A stretch of DNA of 35,204 nucleotides from Emcibacteraceae bacterium (GTDB taxonomy: Bacteria; Pseudomonadota; Alphaproteobacteria; Sphingomonadales; Emcibacteraceae), in NCBI GenBank assembly GCA_028281625.1, contig JANQJN010000159.1, positions 1 to 35,204 on the forward strand, written 5' to 3'. The translations under genes were made by a program, and so were the position numbers. The notes below the pieces were generated by a model. That model did not search any database, was not told where the DNA came from, and saw nothing but the letters and a program-made list of their open reading frames with translations. This document shows positions 7,336-16,084 of the stretch, piece after piece; position 1 is the stretch's first letter, and each line of letters starts with the position of its first letter.

Positions 7336-9774
7336 ATGAAAAAGTTACAGTTTTTAGCAAGTATCGCTTTTTTGGTGGTTGCGCTGCTCAGCGTAGCATT
7401 TTCACATGCGCAAAGTGTTGATGTCGATAATCTTCTGACAGAAGAAGAAAAAATCTGGATTGCGGAAAATCCGATCATCAAATCCACGAACGAACCGGCC
7501 TGGGCGCCGCTCGATTTTATTCGAAATGGTGAAGCGGTCGGTTTTTCAATCGATTATCTTAATTTGGTTGCGCAGAAAGTAGGATTGCAGGTCGAGTATA
7601 TCAATGGCTATTCGTGGGAAGAAATGCTCGCAATGCTCCGAAGGGGTGAGATCGATATTTCGCAAAGCATCATCCTAACCCCGGAACGAGAAGAATATTT
7701 GAATTTCACTGAACCCTACCTGGATATGCCGATGGTATATTTTGGCAGAAAAGGCGGAGAAAGGATAAACAGCATAGACGACCTGGCCGACAAGCGTATC
7801 GGCATTATCAAAGGTTCAGTACCTTACGGGATATACAAGGCCAACTATTCACATTTTAACCTGATCGAATTTGAATCTACGATTGACGCGCTAAAGGCTT
7901 TGTCAGCGGGTGCTATTGATGTAAACGCGGGAATTCTTCCGGTTTCACAGTTTATGATCAATACAAATCTTCTTCCGGGGATCGAAGTCATTGGTGATAC
8001 ATTTTTTCCCGAAACCAATAATAGTGAACAAATTCGACTGGCGGCGCGCAAGGATTTACCCATGTTGCATTCAATCCTCGAAAAGGGAATGGCCGCTGTC
8101 AGTGACGAGGAATTTACGGAAATCGCGATAAAGTGGCAAACGATCCAAACGAGCGCACAGGGCCTGGATATTGGCCTGACTGTCGAAGAACGGGAATGGT
8201 TGATGGCCAACCCGGTGATTAATGTTGGTGTTGATCCTGCGCTTGCCCCGCTGGAATTTATTAATCAGAACGGGGATATAGAAGGGATCGCTGGTTCTTA
8301 TCTTGATAAAATCTCGCAGCGCCTGAATGTGGAATTCAGATGGGCTGGAAATGAAACATGGTTGGAAGCGCTTGAAGCGATTAATAACAAAACGGCGGAC
8401 TTGCTAACGGTGGCAACGCCCACCGATGAAAGGCGTGAGTTTTTAATTTTCACCGATGGTTACATCAATATCAGCTACGTAATTTTCGCCCGTGAAGGCG
8501 GCGATGTTTTCGCTAATCTTGATACGTTAAACGACAGACGGATATCACAGGTCGAAGGTTTTGCCATCAGTGATTTTATTGCCCGTGATTATCCTGGTAT
8601 CGAAATCGTTTATACAGAAACAGCCGAAGAAGCCATCAGATTAGCATCCATCGGTGAAGTTGATGCTTATGTCGGCAGTATGCCGCTTGCTACCTACGCC
8701 ATCACCAATGAAGGTTATATCAATATGAGTGCAGTGGGTGATACCCCATACCGGGCGTCAAACGCGATGGGGATTCGTTCAGATTTACCTCTTCTCGCAA
8801 GTGCTATGAACAAAGCGCTTCGCGCTATTACGGAAGCAGAAAAAGCAGAAATTTCAAGAACCTGGCTGGATTTTAGAAGACCCGAAGTCGTTGATTACAC
8901 ACTTGTATGGCAGATCATTGGAATTGCGGGGATTGTCGTAATTATGATCATGGTTCGAAACTATAGTTTGCGCAAAGAAGTGGCCCGACGTCAAGTTGTT
9001 GAAAAACAGCTTATTAGACTTCAGGAAAAAGCGGAAAGTGCCCAAGCAGATGCGGAAGCAGCCAATATTGCCAAGTCAAATTTCCTGGCTAATATGAGCC
9101 ACGAAATCAGAACACCGTTAAATGCAATTATAGGCTTTTCCGATGCCATGCTTGCGGGTGTTGGTGGTGTAGTAACTGAGAAAAAACACACAGAATATTT
9201 GTCCGATATACGCGACAGTGGCGAGCATCTGGCAACAGTAATCAAGGATATTCTTGATCTATCCAAAATTGAAGCGGGAAAATGGAAACTCCAGGAAACT
9301 GAATTCTCACTTGATGACAATATTAGCGAAGCCATTAAAATGCTGAGTACCCAGGCCGAGGCCAAGGGCCTTTCAATAGATTATAGCCCCAGTGTTGAAG
9401 CTCAAGCGATCATGATTAATGGCGATGCTGTCGCGGTAAAGCGTATGTTTATCAACCTGATTTCAAATGCGATTAAATTCACTTCCCCGGATGGGCGTAT
9501 TACCTGCTCCATAGACAGGCTTAGAAATGGTCAGGTTGCGGTAAAGATCATAGATACTGGAGTAGGCATCCCTGCGGATAGGCTTTCACATGTGTTAAAC
9601 CCCTTTGAACAAAGCCACGAGGAGCACGATCTAAACGAAGAAGGAACCGGTCTTGGGCTTCCGATCGTTAAAAATCTCGTGGAACTTCACGGGGGAAAAT
9701 TTACTTTAAAAAGCGAAGTAGGTTTAGGCACCACAGCAACAATCAATTTTCCATCAAGCCGGATCGTAAGTTAA
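7336..9774 (+). CDS. Sensor histidine kinase with two periplasmic solute-binding sensor domains
   Basis: An 812-residue membrane kinase, clearly paralogous to the hybrid kinase at 1423-5040 in its sensor half; both share VGFSIDY, LNLVA or similar, INGYSWEEMLAML versus [13 protein letters not shown], and DYTLVWQI before the membrane. Order: signal peptide (1-25), two type-3 solute-binding domains (about 37-270 and 288-513), a membrane helix (523-540), a charged coiled-coil linker (about 550-580), HisKA with H589 in NMSHEIRTPLNAIIGFSD, and HATPase with SNAIKF, DTGVGI and EEGTGLGLPIV. It lacks PAS and receiver domains. The stop codon overlaps that of the convergent GMC gene by three bases. No response regulator is adjacent, so the OmpR-type protein at 5048-5782 is the likeliest partner. 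Confidence 0.92.
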   Translation: MKKLQFLASIAFLVVALLSVAFSHAQSVDVDNLLTEEEKIWIAENPIIKSTNEPAWAPLDFIRNGEAVGFSIDYLNLVAQKVGLQVEYINGYSWEEMLAMLRRGEIDISQSIILTPEREEYLNFTEPYLDMPMVYFGRKGGERINSIDDLADKRIGIIKGSVPYGIYKANYSHFNLIEFESTIDALKALSAGAIDVNAGILPVSQFMINTNLLPGIEVIGDTFFPETNNSEQIRLAARKDLPMLHSILEKGMAAVSDEEFTEIAIKWQTIQTSAQGLDIGLTVEEREWLMANPVINVGVDPALAPLEFINQNGDIEGIAGSYLDKISQRLNVEFRWAGNETWLEALEAINNKTADLLTVATPTDERREFLIFTDGYINISYVIFAREGGDVFANLDTLNDRRISQVEGFAISDFIARDYPGIEIVYTETAEEAIRLASIGEVDAYVGSMPLATYAITNEGYINMSAVGDTPYRASNAMGIRSDLPLLASAMNKALRAITEAEKAEISRTWLDFRRPEVVDYTLVWQIIGIAGIVVIMIMVRNYSLRKEVARRQVVEKQLIRLQEKAESAQADAEAANIAKSNFLANMSHEIRTPLNAIIGFSDAMLAGVGGVVTEKKHTEYLSDIRDSGEHLATVIKDILDLSKIEAGKWKLQETEFSLDDNISEAIKMLSTQAEAKGLSIDYSPSVEAQAIMINGDAVAVKRMFINLISNAIKFTSPDGRITCSIDRLRNGQVAVKIIDTGVGIPADRLSHVLNPFEQSHEEHDLNEEGTGLGLPIVKNLVELHGGKFTLKSEVGLGTTATINFPSSRIVS

Positions 9775-11462
9775 AGCAATCCATCTTTCAATTTAGTGAC
9801 CGCGTAATCGGCTGCACGCGCGGTAAGCGCCATATACGTCAGCGACGGATTTTGGCAGGCGCTTGACGTCATGGCGGCACCATCGGTCACAAACAAATTG
9901 CTTACCTCATGGGCCTGATTAAAAGCGTTTAGCACACTTGTTGAAGGATCCCGTCCCATGCGGGCAGTGCCCATTTCATGGATGCAAAGCCCCGGTGGTC
10001 GCTCACGCACATAGCCTTCAATTTCTTTAAGGCCCGCAGCGTCCAACATCTCAACGGCGGAGCTCCTTATATCCTCAAGCATTGCGCGTTCATTGTCGCC
10101 GTGTTCGCAGGATGTATTCAGAAGCGGTATTCCCCACTGGTCGGTTTTTGACCTGTCAAGGCTCACATGATTATCGAAGCTGGGCAGCATTTCACCAAAA
10201 CCCATAATTTCAAATTCCCAGTCGCCATAGCCACGCATGCTTTCTTTAAAGTCGGCGCCATAGTCTGTGCTTTCAGCGCGACCGTTTCGTGTTGGAAGGC
10301 GCGATGACCAGCCTTCGTAGCCGTAGCCACGCAGAAAGCCGGACCGGTCATCACCAACATTTCGAAAGCGTGGCATATAGATCGCATTTGGTCTTCGCCC
10401 TATTTCAATTTTATCCTGAAATCCGCTGTAGCGCCCCCGCGCACCGGCGTGGAACAGATGATCCATCAAATAATGACCAAGTACACCGCTACCATTGGCA
10501 ATACCATCTGGAAAATTTTCTGATATGGAATTTAGCATAATATGGGTGGATCCCAACGCGGATGCACAAAGGAAAATGATGTCGCCTGTATATTCAGTTG
10601 TCTCTTTTGTTTTGGCATCAATTACCCTTACGCCGCTGGCTTTGCCGCTTGTCGCATCATAAATCACGCTATGAACAATTGTGTCTGTAACGGTGGCGAG
10701 GTTTCCGCTACGCTCTGCTGCAGGCAGGGTCGCGGACTGTGATGAGAAATAGGCCCCAAACGAGCATCCCCGCATACATTGGTTTCGAAACTGGCAGGCA
10801 CTGCGGCCGAGTTCAAGTTGCTCTTCTGTGGGTTCTGTGAGGTTTGCCGTGCGGCTTGGTATAATGCGCCGATCGGGATAGGCGGCATCAAGTTTTTCTT
10901 TTACGTAGCTTTCGATACAGTTCAGTTCCATGGGCGGCTGAAAGATCCCGTCAGGTAAGTGAGGGATATTCTCGCGCGACCCGCTAATCCCTGCAAAACG
11001 TTCCACATAATCATACCAGGGTGCAATGTCTGCGTATCTAATCGGCCAGTCCACACCGTGTCCATCTGCAAGGTTCGCTTCAAAATCAAGATCGCTCAGG
11101 CGAAGGGACACACGCCCCCAGGTCAGCGATTTTCCGCCCAGTTGATGACCGCGTATCCAGGTAAAAGGGCGCTCCGGGTCACGCCCGTATGGTTTTTCAC
11201 TGTCCTTAACAAAGAAATGTTTATGATACTCATTGATGCCGGTCTGACGCTGTACATAATAATCCTTGGCCAGTTCTTCACGACTTGTACGGCCATGATT
11301 GGGAAGCTCCCAGGGCCCTTTACCCTCTGTGGGATAATCACCCGCTTCCACGGTGCGGCCGCGTTCAAGCAGGAGGGTTTTCAAACCTTTTTCACAGAGC
11401 TCCTTTGCCGCCCATCCTCCGGAAATGCCGGACCCCACAACAATCGCTTCAAAATCAGCCAT
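9771..11462 (-). CDS. GMC-family FAD-dependent oxidoreductase
   Basis: A 563-residue flavoprotein. The N-terminus carries the FAD dinucleotide-binding motif VVGSGISGGWAAKELC with LLLERG; the C-terminal GMC domain has CIHEMGTARMG (catalytic His region), LFVTDGAAM and NPSLTYMALTARAADY (second catalytic residue and FAD contact). There is no signal peptide. GMC enzymes in clusters with TIM-barrel isomerase-like proteins, ThuA proteins and sugar symporters are associated with oxidation of sugars or glycosides, often at C3; that substrate is inference here. The small Tat-bearing partner subunit common in such dehydrogenases is not nearby. The start lies 3 bp past the upstream isomerase-like gene, whose last codons supply GAGGGA as ribosome-binding site, implying translational coupling. 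Confidence 0.88.
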   Translation of the reverse strand: MADFEAIVVGSGISGGWAAKELCEKGLKTLLLERGRTVEAGDYPTEGKGPWELPNHGRTSREELAKDYYVQRQTGINEYHKHFFVKDSEKPYGRDPERPFTWIRGHQLGGKSLTWGRVSLRLSDLDFEANLADGHGVDWPIRYADIAPWYDYVERFAGISGSRENIPHLPDGIFQPPMELNCIESYVKEKLDAAYPDRRIIPSRTANLTEPTEEQLELGRSACQFRNQCMRGCSFGAYFSSQSATLPAAERSGNLATVTDTIVHSVIYDATSGKASGVRVIDAKTKETTEYTGDIIFLCASALGSTHIMLNSISENFPDGIANGSGVLGHYLMDHLFHAGARGRYSGFQDKIEIGRRPNAIYMPRFRNVGDDRSGFLRGYGYEGWSSRLPTRNGRAESTDYGADFKESMRGYGDWEFEIMGFGEMLPSFDNHVSLDRSKTDQWGIPLLNTSCEHGDNERAMLEDIRSSAVEMLDAAGLKEIEGYVRERPPGLCIHEMGTARMGRDPSTSVLNAFNQAHEVSNLFVTDGAAMTSSACQNPSLTYMALTARAADYAVTKLKDGLL

Positions 11463-11465
11463 TCA

Positions 11466-12383
11466 CTATCCCTCAACAAACGGTCTTAAGTGGTTGCCGC
11501 TATCGATCAGCGACTGTTTTCGCGTTTCAAGGCTTTCTTCATAGTCTGCATCCTCAACCTCAATACAGAGCGCACCATCAAACCCGGCATCCTTCATTTT
11601 TTGTATATATTTGCCCCAGTCGATATCACCGCGTCCCGGAATGCGTGGTGTATGATATTCAAGCGGGTTCGCCATGGTTCCCACATCATCAAGTTTATTG
11701 CGGTGCACGGTCACATCCTTGGCGTGAGCATGATACATTCGGTCGGCAAATCCATCCCAAGGTTTTTCCCAATCCATCTGCATCCATACCAGATGTGATG
11801 GATCATAATTTAAGCCCAGTTCATATCCTTCAAATTCGGCAAACAAGCGCCGCCAGATTTTCGGGCTATAGGCTATGTTTTTGCCTGCCGGCCACTCGTC
11901 ATCGGTAAAAAACATGGCGCAGTTTTCTATGCCGATTTTAATATTTTTTGATTTGGCATGATCCAGAATCGGTGTCCAGACCTCGACCATCCGTGGCCAG
12001 TTATCATCGACATTTTTGTGCCAGTCATTGCCAATGAAAGTACACATGGTATCAAGCCTCAGCATGGCCGCTGCATCAATCACTTTCATAATATGATCGA
12101 TATAAACCTGCGCTTCTTCGTGGTCGGGGCACAGGGCATTGGGGTAATAACCCAGAGCGCTGATTTCCACGCCTTTGTCCGCGCAGTAAGCGTTGATCTC
12201 GGCAGCTTTCTCGGCGTTAAAGCCCACAACGTCAATATGGGTGACGCCAGCATATTTACGCTCGGCTTCGCCAAGCGGCCAGCACATCATTTCCACGCAG
12301 GAAAAATCATTTTCCGCCGCAAAATCAACCACTTCCTGCCATGTCATGCCGTCCAGTATCGCGCTTTGAATTCCAAGTTTCAT
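11466..12383 (-). CDS. Sugar phosphate isomerase/epimerase-like TIM-barrel protein
   Basis: A 305-residue protein of the xylose-isomerase-like/AP-endonuclease-2 fold. Metal-binding-type residues are at the expected strand ends: Glu in IKIGIENCAMFF, Asp and His in NYDPSHLVW, His in YHAHAKD and Glu in CIEVEDADYEE. It starts MKLGIQSAIL with no signal peptide, so it is cytoplasmic. It is the first gene of a two-gene operon with the GMC oxidoreductase. Family members isomerise or epimerise sugars or process 3-keto sugars; the exact reaction cannot be read. The short divergent region to the MFS gene contains a LacI-type operator. Confidence 0.87.
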   Translation of the reverse strand: MKLGIQSAILDGMTWQEVVDFAAENDFSCVEMMCWPLGEAERKYAGVTHIDVVGFNAEKAAEINAYCADKGVEISALGYYPNALCPDHEEAQVYIDHIMKVIDAAAMLRLDTMCTFIGNDWHKNVDDNWPRMVEVWTPILDHAKSKNIKIGIENCAMFFTDDEWPAGKNIAYSPKIWRRLFAEFEGYELGLNYDPSHLVWMQMDWEKPWDGFADRMYHAHAKDVTVHRNKLDDVGTMANPLEYHTPRIPGRGDIDWGKYIQKMKDAGFDGALCIEVEDADYEESLETRKQSLIDSGNHLRPFVEG

Positions 12384-12403
12384 ATAACTTTTTTCCCGTA
12401 TTT

Positions 12404-12440
12404 TGTAACCGTTTACATTTTTTCAGCGATCCGCTATCTT
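12404..12440 (+). promoter_or_regulatory. LacI-type operator overlapping the MFS promoter
   Basis: TGTAACCGTTTACA (12404-12417) fits the CG-centred palindrome bound by LacI-family repressors. The right arm is also a -35 hexamer TTTACA (12412-12417), followed after 17 bp by TATCTT (12435-12440) as -10. A repressor here would block the symporter promoter and could also affect the divergent isomerase/GMC operon. No LacI-family gene lies within the window. Confidence 0.65.
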
Positions 12441-12474
12441 TTATGCATTCAAGTATACACAGAGGGAGGAAACT

Positions 12475-13683
12475 GTGAACAGTAAAATCTATAGCCAGCT
12501 TAGTATTATGATGTTTCTGCAGATCGGGATCTGGGGCGCTTGGTTCGTGACTCTGGGGAATTATCTCGCCAACATCGGCTTTAGTGGCACGGATATCGGC
12601 ACGGCGTATCTTACCAATAATATCGGTGCGATCATTGCGCCACTGTTCATCGGCCTTGTGGCGGACCGCTATTTTTCTGCGGAAAAAGTGATGGCCGTAC
12701 TCCATGTATTGGGTGCTGGAGTGCTTTATTATGTATCGGACCTTACGACAACATCCTCCATCATTGTGGGTCTTCTCATTTACAATGCATGCTATATGCC
12801 GACCATCGCGCTTTCCAATGCAGTATCGTTTAATCAAATGGATAAGCCCGATGAGCAATTCCCGCTTATTCGCGTGTGGGGCACCATTGGATGGATTGTC
12901 GCGGGGCTGACGATTACGTTTATATTGGGAACCCAAGTTGAAAATGTTGAAGCCACAGCGGTGCCTATGAAAATGGCCGCTGGTGGATCGCTCCTGCTCG
13001 GGCTTTATTGTCTCACTCTTCCCAACACCCCACCAAAAAGTAAAGGTAAAAAACCAACCATTGGCGAACTGCTTGGTTTTGAAAGCTTCGTGCTGCTGAA
13101 GGATCGCTCTTTCGCGATTTTTGCTCTTTGTTCGCTGCTTATTTCAATCCCGCTCGCGTTTTATTATGCATTTGCCAATCTGTACCTCAATGAAATTGGC
13201 ATGGAAGGGGTGGCGGCTAAAATGTCCCTGGGACAGGTTTCTGAGGTAGGCTTTATGGTGCTGATGCCATTTTTCTTCCGCCGCCTTGGCGTTAAATGGA
13301 TGCTGCTTGTTGGCATGCTGGCCTGGGTGGTGCGCTATGTGCTCTTTGGCTACGGTGATATGGATAGCCTGGCGTCACTGATATATCTTGGTATTCTCCT
13401 TCACGGCGTATGCTATGATTTCTTCTTTGTCACCGGACAGGTTTATGTGGATAAAAAAGCGGACGAAAAAATCCGCTCCAGCGCCCAAAGCTTTATCACA
13501 TTGCTTACTTATGGTGTGGGCCTTGCCATTGGTACCGCTGCATCTGGCCGCATCGTTGATGCCTTCACTACCGATGGCGTACGCGACTGGACCGGCATCT
13601 GGATGACCCCGGCAATCATTGCTGCTGTGGTGTCACTACTGTTCTTCGTGACCTTTAAGGATGAGAATAAGCTGGAGGGGTAG
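12475..13683 (+). CDS. MFS sugar/nucleoside:H+ symporter (NupG-like)
   Basis: A 402-residue transporter with twelve predicted membrane segments of the nucleoside:H+ symporter type, starting with LSIMMFLQIGIWGAWFVTLG and containing the inter-helix signature GLVADRYFSAEKVMAVLH. The start is GTG at 12475, preceded by a strong GGGAGGA four bases upstream. Members near GMC and isomerase-like genes are thought to import sugars or oxidised glycosides. It is divergent from the isomerase/GMC operon across a LacI-type operator. A decayed homologue of its last ~300 bp lies at 16690-16998, beyond the ECF operon. Confidence 0.88.
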   Translation: MNSKIYSQLSIMMFLQIGIWGAWFVTLGNYLANIGFSGTDIGTAYLTNNIGAIIAPLFIGLVADRYFSAEKVMAVLHVLGAGVLYYVSDLTTTSSIIVGLLIYNACYMPTIALSNAVSFNQMDKPDEQFPLIRVWGTIGWIVAGLTITFILGTQVENVEATAVPMKMAAGGSLLLGLYCLTLPNTPPKSKGKKPTIGELLGFESFVLLKDRSFAIFALCSLLISIPLAFYYAFANLYLNEIGMEGVAAKMSLGQVSEVGFMVLMPFFFRRLGVKWMLLVGMLAWVVRYVLFGYGDMDSLASLIYLGILLHGVCYDFFFVTGQVYVDKKADEKIRSSAQSFITLLTYGVGLAIGTAASGRIVDAFTTDGVRDWTGIWMTPAIIAAVVSLLFFVTFKDENKLEG

Positions 13684-13723
13684 ATTTTACACCGATCTAT
13701 CAAGCAATATAATTCGAAAAGTT

Positions 13724-13747
13724 TTGCATATGGGATTGCATATGGGA
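13724..13747. repeat. Tandem 12-bp repeat
   Basis: TTGCATATGGGA occurs twice in perfect tandem (13724-13735 and 13736-13747), ending one base before the REP-like element downstream of the MFS gene. No function is evident. Confidence 0.8.
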
Positions 13748-13748
13748 A

Positions 13749-13780
13749 TGTCCGCTAACGACCCAACGCGGACAATGAGG
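13749..13780 (+). repeat. REP-like extragenic element, copy A
   Basis: This copy has a perfect 7-bp inverted repeat, TGTCCGC and GCGGACA, around TAACGACCCAAC. It aligns without gaps to elements at 26224, 28156, 30648 and 31445. It lies 65 bp after the MFS stop, between that gene and the ECF operon. Confidence 0.65.
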
Positions 13781-13790
13781 TATCAAACCC

Positions 13791-14177
13791 TTACCTGTTG
13801 TTCAAACGCTGTCTAATTGTATTACGTCTATCAATAATAGCCTTTAGTTGCTCGTCTGATAGATGTTCCTGTAGGTCTTTTTCCAGTCTATCGTTGATCA
13901 CCGCAAATTCTTCTCTGGTTGCTTTTATAAGAGTTTCAACCTCTGTTCCCGAATTTTTAAGCAAGTGCAAAACAGCTTGTTGCTGATCCGGCGACATCTT
14001 ACCAATTATGTTAGAATACTGGCTTACAAAGCCCTCCTCTGTTGTGAACTCTTGGAAGCGATCCAGACGTTCATTTACAATCCGACCAACCAATGCTCCG
14101 CCAAGCAGTATCCCTAAAATTAAGGTAACTAATAGTATTGAAATGGCTTTCATCTTTTTCTTCTTTATTGATTCCAT
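13791..14177 (-). CDS. Membrane-anchored periplasmic sensor-like protein (Spy/CnrX-type)
   Basis: A 128-residue protein with a lysine-rich start, one N-terminal membrane helix (about 10-30) and a helical periplasmic part containing MSPDQQQAVLHLLKN and HLSDEQLKAIIDRRN. This layout fits the metal-resistance/periplasmic-sensor superfamily that includes CnrX, ZraP and Spy. It is the last gene of the operon, 8 bp after the anti-sigma gene, in an ECF/anti-sigma/sensor arrangement similar to CnrYXH. Few His or Met residues are present, so a metal ligand is not evident; it could sense envelope protein or lipid stress. The assignment rests on architecture and context. Confidence 0.6.
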   Translation of the reverse strand: MESIKKKKMKAISILLVTLILGILLGGALVGRIVNERLDRFQEFTTEEGFVSQYSNIIGKMSPDQQQAVLHLLKNSGTEVETLIKATREEFAVINDRLEKDLQEHLSDEQLKAIIDRRNTIRQRLNNR

Positions 14178-14185
14178 TGTATTTC

Positions 14186-14584
14186 CTAAAACAAAATTAA
14201 TGAAAAACTACTTTCATCTGGGAGAGCAAATAATGCGTCAACCAGATCTGCTTGAGGACTAGCCATCAACATATTACTGACCATTACCAGACAAACAGCG
14301 GCAAACGCCGGTGCAACTATTTTTGGGAAAAATTGGGCCAGCAATTCATCAAAACTAACACTTTTCTGATTTTGTATCCTCCGCATTACTCGGTTCGAAA
14401 AGCCAGCACGAAATTTTGGTGTCTCCTCATCATTAATTTTTAAACTGACTTCTTTTGCTTCAGCCAATCTTTTTTTAACCTGACTATCCTGCGCGCAAAG
14501 ATGCTCCAATTCCAATTTCTCTGTTTGAGTTAAGGTTTTATCGAGAGACTTCTCAATTAGATCATTTATATAATCTTCATTCAT
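14186..14584 (-). CDS. Putative anti-sigma factor (single-pass membrane protein)
   Basis: A 132-residue protein beginning MNEDYINDLIEKSLDKTLT, with a helical cytoplasmic part of about 85 residues, a membrane segment at about residues 88-108 (VAPAFAAVCLVMVSNMLM) and a short periplasmic tail. It starts 1 bp after the ECF sigma stop, the standard arrangement for a cognate anti-sigma factor. No zinc-binding HxxxCxxC motif is present. The assignment is by position, size and topology. Confidence 0.65.
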   Translation of the reverse strand: MNEDYINDLIEKSLDKTLTQTEKLELEHLCAQDSQVKKRLAEAKEVSLKINDEETPKFRAGFSNRVMRRIQNQKSVSFDELLAQFFPKIVAPAFAAVCLVMVSNMLMASPQADLVDALFALPDESSFSLILF

Positions 14585-14585
14585 C

Positions 14586-15134
14586 TCATTGCTCCTTTAT
14601 ATAACTGCTAAGTATTTTTCTGGCTCTTGAAAGTCGTGATAATACTGTTCCATTGGCAACTCCCAATATTTCAGATACTTCATTGGTGCTATATCCCTGA
14701 ACCAATCTCAGAACTGCCACCGAACGAAACTCGGGCTTCAGTTTTGAAAGTGCGATCTGAACAATCTGGGATTTTTCCAAAGCTTCCCCTTGGTTTGACA
14801 GTGATGCGCTTTCTTCAATTATTTCATCGTCCAAGCTTCTGAAGCGATCCAAAAATCTTTTCTTGCTCCTAATGTGATCTAGTGCGGCATTGATAGCAAT
14901 TCTCGTGATATAGGTTTTTAAACTTGCTTCTCCTTTATAATTACCCAAAGCATTGTAAAATTTTATCATCGCAATTTGCCCGACCTCTTCCGCATCATTC
15001 TGCCCCACCATACTAAACACTGTTGCAGCAACCACGCCTTCATAGCGATCTACTATTTCGGCGAAAGCGCGGTCGTTTCCGCTCTTGGCACGTTCAACGA
15101 GTTCCAGGTCAGTAAAGGTTTCGTAGCCCTGCAT
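14586..15134 (-). CDS. ECF-type RNA polymerase sigma factor
   Basis: A 182-residue sigma factor. Region 2 spans about residues 20-90 (RYEGVVAATVFSMVGQNDAE, then IAMIKFYNALGNYKGEASLK and TYITRIAINAALDHIRSKKR). Region 4 spans about 125-178 (LKPEFRSVAVLRLVQGYSTN, then VSEILGVANGTVLSRLSRAR). It would direct RNA polymerase to envelope- or metal-stress promoters and is probably held by the anti-sigma protein encoded next. It is the third gene of a five-gene minus-strand operon, and a GGAAT/CGTC promoter in front of that operon suggests autoregulation. Confidence 0.9.
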   Translation of the reverse strand: MQGYETFTDLELVERAKSGNDRAFAEIVDRYEGVVAATVFSMVGQNDAEEVGQIAMIKFYNALGNYKGEASLKTYITRIAINAALDHIRSKKRFLDRFRSLDDEIIEESASLSNQGEALEKSQIVQIALSKLKPEFRSVAVLRLVQGYSTNEVSEILGVANGTVLSRLSRARKILSSYIKEQ

Positions 15135-15177
15135 TTAACAGATGATCCTATCTTACACGACAATCCCGTTGATCACT

Positions 15178-16056
15178 TTACCGGGAAAACTTTCTGTCTG
15201 AAAGTTCTTCATTTTCAGCAGATCGTGGCTTCCAACCTGGTGCAGCGAACAAATACTTGGCCTTGTTCAGATACCCTTCAGCACACCAGGCATCACCAAT
15301 CATTTTACGCCATTCAAATGTGGTGATAATTAGCGGATTTCTAGATAGCACTGGTTCAACCGTTCCATAGTTGATCTCAATATCTGTGCGCTCCTCCTGA
15401 TATGTTCCGAACAAGACATCAAATATCATCAACACTCCTCCATAGTTTTTATCAAGATACTCCGGGTTAGAGGCATGATGTACTCTATGATTGGACGGTG
15501 TGTTTATTATTTTTTCAAGAAACCCAAGTCGTCCAACAAGCTCAGTATGGATCCAAATTTGATAAAACAGACCTACGGCAAGCATCACGAAAATAGAGAT
15601 CGGATGAAACCCGATTACCGCTAGTGGCGCAAAGAAGAATGCGCTTCCTGAGATTAGGCCAGTCCAGCCGAGGCGCCCAGCAACCGATAAATTCATATAA
15701 GGTGCTGTATGATGAACACCATGTGTTGCCCACAACCATCTGATCTCATGCGCCCATCTATGATGCCAGTAATACGCAAATTCAACAGCCAGGAAGCAAA
15801 TAATCAACATCTCTGGGCTATCGATTTCGAGCGTCATAATCCTGTACTCATATGCCCAGAAGAGTATCGTCGCTGCAATGCCTGCTGTCGCAAGATCAAC
15901 CGTTCTTTTTAGAAGGCCAACGGCCATAGATGCGATGCTATCCAGCCAAGGAAAAGCTGATCGTTTCATTGCTGTGTATATCAATGCTTCTAGCAAAACG
16001 AAGAATAGCAAAAAGATCAGAAATCCAAACTTACCCTCAATAGTACCCAATTCCAT
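15178..16056 (-). CDS. Sterol desaturase / fatty acid hydroxylase superfamily protein
   Basis: A 292-residue multi-pass membrane di-iron enzyme. The histidine clusters of the family are present: HHRWAHE, HGVHH and NHRVHHAS, among several hydrophobic segments. The start MELGTIEGK (ATG complement at 16054-16056) is chosen because AAGGAGAA stands just upstream; an upstream in-frame extension overlaps the preceding gene and looks non-coding. Such enzymes hydroxylate or desaturate membrane lipids, sterols or hopanoids. Its place between a Spy-like gene and an ECF sigma gene suggests lipid modification as part of an envelope response, which is inference. Confidence 0.85.
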   Translation of the reverse strand: MELGTIEGKFGFLIFLLFFVLLEALIYTAMKRSAFPWLDSIASMAVGLLKRTVDLATAGIAATILFWAYEYRIMTLEIDSPEMLIICFLAVEFAYYWHHRWAHEIRWLWATHGVHHTAPYMNLSVAGRLGWTGLISGSAFFFAPLAVIGFHPISIFVMLAVGLFYQIWIHTELVGRLGFLEKIINTPSNHRVHHASNPEYLDKNYGGVLMIFDVLFGTYQEERTDIEINYGTVEPVLSRNPLIITTFEWRKMIGDAWCAEGYLNKAKYLFAAPGWKPRSAENEELSDRKFSR

Positions 16057-16084
16057 AAGTTTTCTCCTTGAATCGAGGCCCCAG

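Noticed and set aside
10289-12485. Several long plus-strand frames opposite the GMC and isomerase-like genes
   Set aside because: They are antisense shadows: the minus-strand proteins have complete catalytic motifs and coupled starts, while the plus frames show no domains.
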